Positions 24,467 to 31,746 of a stretch of 64,000 nt of DNA are shown in pieces. The stretch is from SHWB01 sp050246875 (GTDB lineage Bacteria; Pseudomonadota; Alphaproteobacteria; UBA6615). Made by a program: the position numbers and the translations under genes. The DNA lies in the NCBI GenBank assembly GCA_050246875.1, contig JBFWVF010000001.1, forward strand, positions 434,001 through 498,000, written 5' to 3'. Numbering within the stretch: the stretch's first letter is position 1; each line of letters opens with the position of its first letter. Below the pieces are notes generated by a model, which was given only the letters and a program-made list of their open reading frames with translations, did no database searches and had not been told where the DNA came from.

Positions 24467-24855
24467 CGCTTGCGGTGATCGGTGCCCTCGCCGGCGGTGA
24501 TGGCGAGCAAGGTGCCCGGCTGCCGCACGTCGAAGGTGTGCCAGACGCCCGGCGGCACCATGAGCATGCGTCCGGCCGCCAGCGGCACGCGCGCCACACC
24601 GCCCTCGAGATCCAGCAGCACGTCGACCGCGCCGGAGACCATCATGAGCATCTCCTCACCGGCCGGATGGCATTCCCAATGGTCGATATCGGCCTCCAGC
24701 GCGAAGGCCGACAGCAGGCGGCCGGCGAGCACCAGCCGTCCCTCGATCAGCGCCGGCCAGAAATCGGCATCGACCGGAAGCGCCTTCGCCCGGCCGTCGG
24801 GCGCGAGGTCGACGAACACTTCGCGCGGATCGAAAGCTTCCGGCAGCCTCGGCAT
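24463..24855 (-). CDS. Cupin-domain protein
   Basis: A 130-residue single-cupin protein. The beta-barrel motifs are visible: the first cupin box DHWECHPAGEEMLMMVSGAVDVL with two His/Glu-type ligands, and the second box PPGVWHTFDVRQPG with the final His. The ATG at 24855 has GGGAGG 6 nt upstream. Cupins of this size act as metal-dependent isomerases, dioxygenases or sugar/metabolite binders, and function cannot be assigned. It is transcribed against moaD and moaE between them. The TAG stop is the right boundary of MITE copy 2. Its start and that of moaE are 48 bp apart, divergent. Confidence 0.82.
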   Translation of the reverse strand: MPRLPEAFDPREVFVDLAPDGRAKALPVDADFWPALIEGRLVLAGRLLSAFALEADIDHWECHPAGEEMLMMVSGAVDVLLDLEGGVARVPLAAGRMLMVPPGVWHTFDVRQPGTLLAITAGEGTDHRKR

Positions 24856-24903
24856 GTCCGGCCTCCCTTCCCTGCCCGTGCACCACGTACTAGCTTCAAC
24901 ATC

Positions 24904-25383
24904 ATGATACGGGTGCAGCATGACGACTTCGACCCAGGCGCCGAGCAGGCGGCGCTGGTCGCCGGCCGCCGCGACATCGGCGCCGTGGTGAGCTTCGTCG
25001 GGCTTGTTCGCGACCTGGCGCCGGCCGGCGCCACGGATGCGCTGGCGGCGATGACGCTCGAACACTATCCCGGCATGACAGAAACGATGCTTACCGACAT
25101 CGAAGCCGAGGCGAACCGCCGCTGGCCGCTCGATGCGTCGCTCATCGTGCACCGCTACGGCCGCATGGAACCGGGCGAGCGGATCGTGCTGGTTGTCTGC
25201 GCCTCGGCGCATCGCGCCGCCGCCTTCGAGGCCTGCGCCTTCCTCGTCGACTGGCTCAAGACGAAGGCGCCGTTCTGGAAGCTCGAGGAGAGTGCGGACG
25301 GGGCCAACTGGGTCGAGGCGCGCGCCGAGGACGATGCGGCGGCCGAACGGTGGGCAGCGCCCGCTCCGAAGGCCGCTGAGTAG
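24904..25383 (+). CDS. moaE: Molybdopterin synthase catalytic subunit MoaE
   Basis: A 159-residue MoaE. It opens with a strand pair, has GAVVSFVGLVRDLAP, the LEHYPGMTE segment, then IVHRYGRMEPGERIVLVVCASAHRAAAFEACAFLVDWLKTKAPFWKLE. The last part contains the catalytic Lys residues (KTKAPFWK) that hold the MoaD C-terminus. It converts precursor Z to molybdopterin using MoaD thiocarboxylate. The usual moaD-moaE adjacency is broken by a MITE and an opposing cupin gene, so it presumably has its own promoter in the 48-bp divergent gap. Confidence 0.94.
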   Translation: MIRVQHDDFDPGAEQAALVAGRRDIGAVVSFVGLVRDLAPAGATDALAAMTLEHYPGMTETMLTDIEAEANRRWPLDASLIVHRYGRMEPGERIVLVVCASAHRAAAFEACAFLVDWLKTKAPFWKLEESADGANWVEARAEDDAAAERWAAPAPKAAE

Positions 25384-25395
25384 GACCGCCGCCGG

Positions 25396-26859
25396 TCAGC
25401 GGCAGGGCAGACGAACGGTCACGCGCAGGCCGCCACCCGGCCTGTTTTCGGCCACGACCGTGCCGCCCAGCGCCTCGGCATTGCGCCGCACGACCCACAG
25501 GCCGATGCCGAAATGCATGGCTCCGGGCCCGGCGACATCGCCGTTGCCGTCGCGAAAGCTCGCGTAACGCTCGAAGATGCGCTCGAGGCGCTCCTCGGGA
25601 ACCCCGGGGCCGTCGTCCTCGACGCACACCACCGCCATGTCGTCCGCGACATCGAGGCTGACGTGGACGGTGCCGTCGCGCGGCGAGAAGCTGACGGCAT
25701 TCTCGATGAGGTTCTCGAACATCGTCTCGATCGCCTCCGCCGTCGCCCGACAGTCGACGCGCGACGTCGACACCATGCGGACCGTCACATGGCTGGCGGA
25801 CGCTTCCTCGGCCAGACCCTCGACGAGATCGGCCAGCAGCCGGTCGAGCGGCAAGGGCGCCGTCGGGCGGACCAGCAGGTCCGCGGCCTGCTCATCGAGG
25901 CGCCGCGCCGCGCCGACGAGGCCATCGAGACGGTTGAGCGCCGCCTCGATGCGGTCCACCGCGCGCATGGCGGCTTCGCCGTCCCGCGCGGCGAGCCCGC
26001 GCAGGGGCTCGATCGACTGGGCAATGACGGCGATCGGTCCCTTGAAGGCGTGGGCGTTGTCCTCGGCGGCATGGCGCATCGCCACCGCCGCGCGCCCCAG
26101 CGTCCCGACCATGCGGTCGAATTCGGCAGCGAGCCCGTCCAGTTCGGGAATGCGGCTGGCCGTGCGAAAACTGCCGGCGGACGCACCGGCGCCGATGCGT
26201 CGGGCAAGGTTGGCGAAACGTCCGAGGTCGCGCCAGACATCGGCGAAGATGGCGATCACGAACAAGGCGAGGACGAGGTAGATGGCGCCGGCCAGCTGCG
26301 CTTGCGGCGTCTGCCAGAACGGCCTCCCCAGGCCGCTGCCGAGCCAGTCGGCACCGCTGCGCGCGGTGACGACGGCCCAGCAGCCGTCGGGTCCGGTGAC
26401 CGTCGCCAGCGCCGCCAGCAGTTCCAGTTCGCCCGCCGGATTGACGTAGCGCCGGGTGATCGTCGTCGCTCCGCCGTCACACGCCGCCGCCACCGTGTCG
26501 ATGACGCCGAGACGCACCAGTTCGGCGCGCTCGGCCTCGAGGTATCCCGCGGCGACCTGCGGCCGTGCGGCGACATAGTAGAAGCCGTCGGGCGTCCCCT
26601 CGGCGGTCGGCCGGTAGAGCACCTTGATACGCAGGCCCGGTACGTCGTGCGCCTGCAAGGCGGCGTCGATGCGGCGCGTCGCCTCGACGCCGAAGCGGCC
26701 GAGCGCGGGGCGCAGGGCGTCGATGAGCAGCTTGCCCTGGTCGCGCGCCGCGACGACCAGCAATGCATTGCGCTCGGCGTCGGCGCGCTGGAGGGCGCCA
26801 TAGACGATCACCGGGACGACGACGAAGGCGACGAGCACCAGCACGAGACGCGTCGCCAT
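25396..26859 (-). CDS. Sensor histidine kinase
   Basis: A 487-residue kinase. Helix 1 is about residues 3-22, followed by a roughly 165-residue periplasmic sensor region with a Cys pair (AACDGG, DGCWAV), helix 2 at about 188-206 and a HAMP-like linker. The dimerisation helix carries the phospho-acceptor H270 in EDNAHAFKGPIAVIAQS, nearer to the HALKTPL type of PhoQ-like kinases than to HELRTPL. The ATPase shows the N-box FENLIENAVSFSP, then VEDDGPGVPEE and HFGIGLWVVRR. The ATG at 26859 is used here, and an in-frame GTG at 26880 is a possible alternative. It follows the response regulator by about 40 bp in the same operon. The signal is unknown. Confidence 0.88.
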   Translation of the reverse strand: MATRLVLVLVAFVVVPVIVYGALQRADAERNALLVVAARDQGKLLIDALRPALGRFGVEATRRIDAALQAHDVPGLRIKVLYRPTAEGTPDGFYYVAARPQVAAGYLEAERAELVRLGVIDTVAAACDGGATTITRRYVNPAGELELLAALATVTGPDGCWAVVTARSGADWLGSGLGRPFWQTPQAQLAGAIYLVLALFVIAIFADVWRDLGRFANLARRIGAGASAGSFRTASRIPELDGLAAEFDRMVGTLGRAAVAMRHAAEDNAHAFKGPIAVIAQSIEPLRGLAARDGEAAMRAVDRIEAALNRLDGLVGAARRLDEQAADLLVRPTAPLPLDRLLADLVEGLAEEASASHVTVRMVSTSRVDCRATAEAIETMFENLIENAVSFSPRDGTVHVSLDVADDMAVVCVEDDGPGVPEERLERIFERYASFRDGNGDVAGPGAMHFGIGLWVVRRNAEALGGTVVAENRPGGGLRVTVRLPCR

Positions 26860-26899
26860 GGCCCGCCAGGCCCGCGCCACCCGTCCGCGCAGGCGCGGA

Positions 26900-27643
26900 T
26901 CAGGTTGGGCTACGCCAGCGGTAGCCGAGGCCGGCGTGGTTTTCGATCGCGTCGAAGGTGTCATCCAGATCGCGGAATTTCTGCCTGATGCGCTTGACGG
27001 CACTGCGGACGTTGGCGCGATAGCCGTCGGTCCCGGCGCCGGCCGCGAAGCCGTCGCCGCGCACGGCATCGTAGAGCGCACGATAGCGCACGTCGCGCCC
27101 CGCCTGCGCGGCGAGGCGGTGGACGATGGCGAATTCGGTGACGGTCAGCGCCACCTCCTGACCGCGCCAGCGCGCCCGCGCGGTCTCCGGATCCAGCGCC
27201 AGCGGCCCGACCGCCAGAGGCGTGCCCGCATCGGCCTCGTCACCGGCCGAACCGCCGCGCGCGCCGGCGAGGGCAAGCTCGACGCGGGCACGCAGGATGG
27301 CGAAGCTGCGCGACTTGTCGACGAAGTCGACCGCGCCGCCGGCCAGCGCCGTCTCCTCGTAGATCGGGTCCGACAGGCCGGTGAGGAAGATGGCCGGAAC
27401 CTCGACATTGGCGGCGCGCAGCCGCCGCAGCGCCTCGATGCCGGTCAGCCCCGGCATGTCCCAGTCGAGCAGCACGAGGTCGGCCGTACCACCCTCGGCG
27501 AAATGGCCGACGAGGGCCGTGCCGTCGTCGACCGCGGTGACCTCGTAGCCGGCAGCGACGAGGTTGTCGACGAGCGACTCGCGCAACACGGCGTCGTCGT
27601 CCGCTACGACGATGCGCGCCGGCGGTGGAGGCGGAACACTCAT
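26900..27643 (-). CDS. DNA-binding response regulator (OmpR-like)
   Basis: A 247-residue regulator. The receiver domain has the acidic pair in VVADDDAVL, the phospho-acceptor D60 in LVLLDWDMPGLTG, the switch Thr in AIFLTGLSD and K110 in VDFVDKSRS. The C-terminal winged-helix DNA-binding domain includes LTVTEFAIVHRLAAQAGRDVRYRALYDAVRG, …NVRSAVKRIRQKF and the final HAGLGYRWRSPT. Its ATG overlaps the TGA of the upstream lipoprotein gene (ATGA), showing translational coupling. The partner kinase is immediately downstream. Targets are unknown, though the operon's own lipoprotein is a candidate accessory sensor. Confidence 0.9.
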   Translation of the reverse strand: MSVPPPPPARIVVADDDAVLRESLVDNLVAAGYEVTAVDDGTALVGHFAEGGTADLVLLDWDMPGLTGIEALRRLRAANVEVPAIFLTGLSDPIYEETALAGGAVDFVDKSRSFAILRARVELALAGARGGSAGDEADAGTPLAVGPLALDPETARARWRGQEVALTVTEFAIVHRLAAQAGRDVRYRALYDAVRGDGFAAGAGTDGYRANVRSAVKRIRQKFRDLDDTFDAIENHAGLGYRWRSPT

Positions 27644-28062
27644 GCCGGTCCCCTTGCCGGTCCGGGACAGACGGTAGCCGCCGGCTGGCCGTCGACCGGC
27701 CTGAGTTCCCAGGCCAGGGCGCGGAACGCGCGGCTGGCCATGTCCATGTAGAAGAACAGATCGAGCGTGCAGGCACCGACCCGCCACGTCATCACGCGGG
27801 CCGGCGCCTCGTCGCGCGTGCCGGACGGCGCGCCCAGGCGGGCGGTCGCGGCATCCGGCGTCGTCCCCAGCAGGCCCGCGAGATCGATGGGTTCGGGCGG
27901 CTTCGGCCGCGGCCGGGTGGCCGGCGCCGGCGCGGTGGCCGGCGGCGCGACCGCCACGGGCGACGGGACGGCGGCGGGCGGCGATTCGGCCCCAGACATG
28001 CAGGCCGTCAGCAGCAGCAAGGCCGCCAGTGCCGGCCATATCGCATCGGCGCACGTGCTCAC
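27640..28062 (-). CDS. Pro/Ala-rich lipoprotein in a two-component operon
   Basis: Unrecognised family, 140 residues. It starts at GTG 28062, which overlaps the TGA of the VOC gene as GTGA. The N-terminus WPALAALLLLTAC is a lipoprotein signal with lipobox LTAC. A Pro/Ala-rich low-complexity linker (about residues 20-55) leads to a small globular domain with two Cys (GACTLDLFFYMD, TVCPGP), likely a disulfide. The fold region PDAATARLGAPSGTRDEAPARVMTWRVGACTLDLFFY resembles SmpA/BamE-like outer-membrane lipoprotein domains, though this is tentative. Its ATGA overlap with the response regulator suggests a role in signal input. Confidence 0.68.
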   Translation of the reverse strand: MSTCADAIWPALAALLLLTACMSGAESPPAAVPSPVAVAPPATAPAPATRPRPKPPEPIDLAGLLGTTPDAATARLGAPSGTRDEAPARVMTWRVGACTLDLFFYMDMASRAFRALAWELRPVDGQPAATVCPGPARGPA

Positions 28063-28436
28063 GCGACCCCCCGGCCGGCGAGCGGCCGCGCGAAGGAAAG
28101 CTCGTGACCGTCCGGATCGGTCAGATGGAAGTATCGCTCGTTCCAGTCCGCGTCGCACGGCGGCGCCTCCGGCCGAAAGCCGTGCGAAAGCGCACGCGCG
28201 TAGGCAGCATCGACGTCATCGACATGCACGATGACGCGTCCCCACCAGCGCGGTCGCTTGTCGGCCGGGACGGCAACGAGATTGAGATACCCGCCGCCGA
28301 GCCGGAAGGAGGTGAAGCTGGCCATGCCGCCACCATACAGCGCCTCGAAGCCCATCGCCTCGTAGAAGGCAACGGCGCGCGCCATGTCGACGGTGGCGAG
28401 CGTCACGGCCGAGAGGGCACGGGGGACGCCGCTCAC
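28059..28436 (-). CDS. VOC-family (glyoxalase/bleomycin-resistance-like) protein
   Basis: A 125-residue single vicinal-oxygen-chelate domain with two beta-alpha-beta-beta-beta units: VTLATVDMARAVAFYEAMGFEALYGGG…FRLGGGYLNLVA, then GRVIVHVDDVDAAYARALSHGFRPEA…YFHLTDPDGHELSFARPL. The His in IVHVDD and the Glu in GHELSF are the usual metal ligands of the second half. A start at GTG 28436 is chosen, and a GTG at 28406 would begin exactly at the domain. It is the first gene of a coupled operon with a lipoprotein, response regulator and kinase. The substrate is unknown and its presence in a signalling operon is odd. Confidence 0.75.
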   Translation of the reverse strand: MSGVPRALSAVTLATVDMARAVAFYEAMGFEALYGGGMASFTSFRLGGGYLNLVAVPADKRPRWWGRVIVHVDDVDAAYARALSHGFRPEAPPCDADWNERYFHLTDPDGHELSFARPLAGRGVA

Positions 28437-28755
28437 GTCGCGATCCCGCCAGCGGCCGGCCGCCGGGGCGACTCCGCCGCCCGGCAGCCCGACACCACCG
28501 CCGTCGCCGGCGCGGCGGCCCCGACCTCCCCCGTCGGCCGGGAACGGGCCTCCATGTCGATCAGCGGCACACCGGCCATCCGGCCTCCCTCGCCCCCCAC
28601 ACACCGTATGGTAGCGCGAAGCCCCGGGATGCGACACCACGGCGCCGCCTACCTGCCTTGCGCAGATGGGTCCTAGTCTGCTTATTGGGACACCTTTTCG
28701 CACCGCTCCGGAACGCCGGACGGCGCCAGTTCCAGCGCTACGGGGAGAATACGTC
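28437..28755. other. 319-bp divergent intergenic region
   Basis: Lies between the minus-strand VOC operon and the plus-strand 3-HIBDH-type gene and should hold both promoters. The part near 28437-28600 is very GC- and Pro/Gly-codon-like in several frames but no frame has a family match or ribosome binding site. A ribosome binding site (GGGGAGAA) precedes the ATG at 28756. No repeat or clear promoter pair was seen. Confidence 0.4.
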
Positions 28756-29658
28756 ATGGCCATTACGGTCGGTATCAGCGGGCTCGGCATCATGGGCACC
28801 GGCATGTCGATGAACCTGATCAAGAAGGGCGGCCATGCGGTCGTCGGCTACGACATCGACAAGGGTCGCCGCGACGCGCTGCAGGCCAATGGCGGCACGC
28901 CGCTGGCGAGCAATGCCGAAGTGGCGAAGGCGTCGGATGTCGTCATCTGCTCGCTGCCGTCCGCCGCCGCCCTCGACGCCGTCGTCAACGGCAAGGACGG
29001 CATCATCGCCAGCGGCAAGAAGGGCCTCGTCGTCCTCGAGTGCTCGACGCTGGCGATCGAGACCAAGGAGAAGGCCCGCGCGGCGCTGGAGGCCGCCGGC
29101 ATGGTCATGCTCGACGCCCCCGTCTCGGGCGCCGGCAAGCAGGCCGAGGCGGGCGAGCTGTCGATCATGGTGTCGGGCGACCAGGCGGCCTACGCCAAGG
29201 CCGAGCCGATCTTCGCCTCGTTCTGCAAGGCGTGGCGCCATGTCGGCCAGTTCGGCATGGGCATGAAGCTCAAGCTCATCATCAACATGCTGATCTCGAT
29301 CCACGGCGCCGCCTATGCCGAGGCCATCGCCATCGCGCAGAAGGCCGGCGTGCCGCTCGACCTGCTGCACCAGTGCGTGACGATCGGTGCCGGCAACAGC
29401 CGCGTCATCGAGTACCGCGGGCCGCTGATGATCAAGGGCGTCTATGGCGACCCGGACACCAAGACGGTCGACCTGCCGATCCAGATCAAGGACAACGACG
29501 TCATCTCGAACTTCATCAAGTCGCTGCACGTGCCGACGCCGACCTTCAACTCGTCGATGCCTTACTACGAGGCGGCCTACGCGCAGGGCTGGGTGAAGGA
29601 GGATCCGGGCGTCATCACCCGCATCGCCGAGATGTGGTCCGGCCTGAAGCAGCGGTAA
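28756..29658 (+). CDS. NAD(P)-dependent beta-hydroxyacid dehydrogenase, 3-HIBDH family (second paralog)
   Basis: A 300-residue enzyme of the same superfamily as the gene at 752-1618. It has the Rossmann motif GLGIMGTGM (about residues 9-17), the substrate segment DAPVSGAGKQAEAG (120-133) and the catalytic K173 with N177 in GMGMKLKLIINM. The segment differs from that of paralog 1 (DAPISGTRPI), so the substrates probably differ. It stands alone, preceded by a GGGGAG site and followed by a REP pair. The reaction is inferred to be reversible oxidation of a beta-hydroxyacid such as 3-hydroxyisobutyrate, tartronate or a similar acid, not resolvable from sequence. Confidence 0.86.
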   Translation: MAITVGISGLGIMGTGMSMNLIKKGGHAVVGYDIDKGRRDALQANGGTPLASNAEVAKASDVVICSLPSAAALDAVVNGKDGIIASGKKGLVVLECSTLAIETKEKARAALEAAGMVMLDAPVSGAGKQAEAGELSIMVSGDQAAYAKAEPIFASFCKAWRHVGQFGMGMKLKLIINMLISIHGAAYAEAIAIAQKAGVPLDLLHQCVTIGAGNSRVIEYRGPLMIKGVYGDPDTKTVDLPIQIKDNDVISNFIKSLHVPTPTFNSSMPYYEAAYAQGWVKEDPGVITRIAEMWSGLKQR

Positions 29659-29676
29659 GACGGAGGCGGCGGGACG

Positions 29677-29705
29677 CCTCATCCTTCGACAGGCTCAGGA
29701 TGAGG
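29677..29705. repeat. REP-like palindrome, forward unit
   Basis: CCTCATCCTTCGACAGGCTCAGGATGAGG forms a stem-loop (shown here in full as a 29-base motif: arms CCTCATCCT and AGGATGAGG). It is the kind of extragenic palindrome widespread in alphaproteobacterial genomes. An inverted copy follows at 29753-29775. Confidence 0.75.
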
Positions 29706-29752
29706 CTGTCGGCGGGGCCAGGGCGTACCGAGGACATCGCCTCCACCAGTGG

Positions 29753-29775
29753 CCTCATCCTGAGCCTGTCGAAGG
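29753..29775. repeat. REP-like palindrome, inverted unit (REPIN partner)
   Basis: CCTCATCCTGAGCCTGTCGA and the next three bases are the reverse complement of the first unit, truncated in its second arm. The two units, 47 bp apart and inverted, make a REPIN-like pair in the 153-bp convergent gap between the 3-HIBDH-type gene and a cupin gene. Confidence 0.7.
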
Positions 29776-29811
29776 AAGGGGCCACCGCACTGCCCGCGGC
29801 GTGGCGCAGCG

Positions 29812-30219
29812 TCAGTTCACCTTGTCGCCGGGCGACAGGTGCTCGACCGTCTTGCCGGTCTCGGTGAACGTCCGGGTGACATGATCGGTGGCGTAGATCC
29901 AAAGGATCGTCAGCGGACCCTCGCCGACATTGACGAAGCGGTGATCCTTGCCGGCCGGGATGAAGCTGGTATCCATCGGGCCGACGCGCGTGCGCTTGCC
30001 GTCGATCTCCACCTCGCCCTCGCCCTCGAGGATCGTCACCTGCTCGTCGCAGTTGTGGCGATGCATCGGCGCGTTGCGGTGTGGCGGGAACTTGGTCAGG
30101 CCGGTGGTGAACTTGTCGGCGCCACAGACCTCCTTGCCGATCAGCAGCGTCGTCTCGACGCCGTCGCCACGCTGGAAAACCTCGATATCCTTGATCCTGC
30201 GGATTGCCGGCTCGGCCAT
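29812..30219 (-). CDS. Cupin-domain protein (quercetin-dioxygenase-like barrel)
   Basis: A 135-residue single-cupin protein. Cupin box 1 is visible as APMHRHNCDEQVTILEGEGEVEI (His, His, Glu ligands) and box 2 as FIPAGKDHRFVNVGEGPLTILWIY. The ATG at 30219 has GGAG 6 nt upstream, and the ATG at 30231 is a weaker alternative. Small cupins of this pattern bind a metal and can act as thiol/sugar dioxygenases or as ligand sensors. No function is assignable. It is unrelated in detail to the cupin at 24463-24855. It is convergent with the upstream dehydrogenase gene across the REP pair. Confidence 0.82.
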   Translation of the reverse strand: MAEPAIRRIKDIEVFQRGDGVETTLLIGKEVCGADKFTTGLTKFPPHRNAPMHRHNCDEQVTILEGEGEVEIDGKRTRVGPMDTSFIPAGKDHRFVNVGEGPLTILWIYATDHVTRTFTETGKTVEHLSPGDKVN

Positions 30220-30300
30220 CTTCGTCTCCATTCCCCGTTGCCCGCGCGCGCGGGTTGCTGGGTAAAACCCTAGCAGACTCCGCCGTCCGATGCGCCCGTC

Positions 30301-31614
30301 TCAGCCGGAAACAGGCCTTTGCGCGCGGCGGCCCGGCAACGCGGCGAGCGCGGCCGCGACAGCGGCCACAGGCGGGCCCCAGTCGCCCAGCCGCGACTGG
30401 CGGAACAGGCGCGCGGCGGCGTACCACGGCGTGGCCACGCCGCGCTGCCCCCAGCGCCAGTCGCCGACCGCCGGCAGCAACACCCAGACGGGGCGTCCCA
30501 GGGCCCCGGCAAGGTGCGCCACGGCACTGTCGACGGTGACGACCAGATCGAGCCGCGCGACGATCGCCGCCAGTGCCGCGAAGTCACGCTGCTGCGCGGC
30601 CGTCGGCCTCAGGGCCGCGCTCCATGCCGGCGCGTCAGGCGGCACGGCCCGCGGTTCGCGCTGCAGGCTCCAGAAGTCGACGCCCTGCACGGCAAGCAAT
30701 GGCTGCAGCGCCGCCAGCGGCAGGCTGCGCCGGCGATCCGACGGATGTTCCGGATTGCCCTGCCAGAGCACGCCCACGGCGAGCCCCCGGCGCCGGGCGA
30801 ACGACGTGTTGGCCGCGCCGGTGAGATAGCCGCCCGGCGCGGGAACGCTGTCGGCGCGAGCCGCGAAACGCAACGGCAGCGACAGCAGCGGGCAATGCAC
30901 GTCGAACGCCGGCAGCGCCTCGCCGCGCGCGACGACGGCGACCTCGGGAAAGCTGACGGCGAACAGGCGTTGCAGGGCGACCGGGCATTCCAGCGTCACG
31001 CGCCCGGCCTGCCGCGCCACCTCCGGCACCCAGCGCGCGAACTGGATCGAGTCGCCGTAGCCCTGCTCGCAATGAAGCAGGATGTGACGGCCGGCAAGCG
31101 GCCCGCCATCCCACAGAGGTTGGGAAAAACCGCGCCGCTGGTCGCGGAAGGCCGCCGCGCGCCAGCGCCACTCGTACTCCCGGAAGCCCTCGGCCCAGTC
31201 GCCGCGCCGCAGCAGGGCGAGGGCGCGGCCGAGATGCAGTTCCGCGTTGCGCGGCGCCACGGCAAGGCCGCGGCCATAGGCCGCCAGCGCACCGTCGTTG
31301 TCGCCCGTCTGGGCCAGCGAGGCGCCGAGCAGCACCCACGCGCCGTCCACCTCCGGAGCCGTCGACAGCAGCTTGCGGCAATGCACGATGGCCGCGTCGG
31401 GCTCGCCGCTGCGCAGATAGGCGGTGGCCAGCCCGAGGCGCGCGCGGTGCGATCCGGGATCCTGCTTCAAGGCTTTCCTGAAGCCGTCGAGCGCGGCGGA
31501 AAGCCGGCGCCTGCGCAGGTCACGCTCCGCCAGCGCCAGCGGATCGGCCGGCTTTGCCGCGGCACCGCCGCCGCCGTCCGGCGCCGCCGTCACCCTCGTC
31601 CCGTCAACCGCCAT
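30301..31614 (-). CDS. TPR protein with glycosyltransferase family 9-like domain
   Basis: A 437-residue protein. About residues 20-150 are TPR repeats (LALAERDLRRRRLSAALDGFRKALKQDPGSHRARLGLATAYLR…). The rest is a GT-B glycosyltransferase domain related to the heptosyltransferase/GT9 group. Landmarks are the EYEWRWRAAAFRDQRR…WDGGPLAGRHILLHCEQGYGDSIQFARWVP segment and the C-terminal LDLVVTVDSAVAHLAGALGRPVWVLLP. Such TPR-GT proteins are frequent in alphaproteobacteria with unknown acceptor. The start at 31614 is the best, and an ATG at 31650 is also in frame. It is divergent from the FtsH-like gene. Confidence 0.82.
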   Translation of the reverse strand: MAVDGTRVTAAPDGGGGAAAKPADPLALAERDLRRRRLSAALDGFRKALKQDPGSHRARLGLATAYLRSGEPDAAIVHCRKLLSTAPEVDGAWVLLGASLAQTGDNDGALAAYGRGLAVAPRNAELHLGRALALLRRGDWAEGFREYEWRWRAAAFRDQRRGFSQPLWDGGPLAGRHILLHCEQGYGDSIQFARWVPEVARQAGRVTLECPVALQRLFAVSFPEVAVVARGEALPAFDVHCPLLSLPLRFAARADSVPAPGGYLTGAANTSFARRRGLAVGVLWQGNPEHPSDRRRSLPLAALQPLLAVQGVDFWSLQREPRAVPPDAPAWSAALRPTAAQQRDFAALAAIVARLDLVVTVDSAVAHLAGALGRPVWVLLPAVGDWRWGQRGVATPWYAAARLFRQSRLGDWGPPVAAVAAALAALPGRRAQRPVSG

Positions 31615-31746
31615 CGACGGCCACCCTTTCTCGCCCGTCCCGGTGATCATAGCCGCAGGCGCGAGGCGGCGCCTCAGAATGCTGGCGCCGTGCCGGCGGG
31701 CCGGCGCACACTGCCCGCATTCGGGTCGCGGGCCCCGCAAGGCTGC

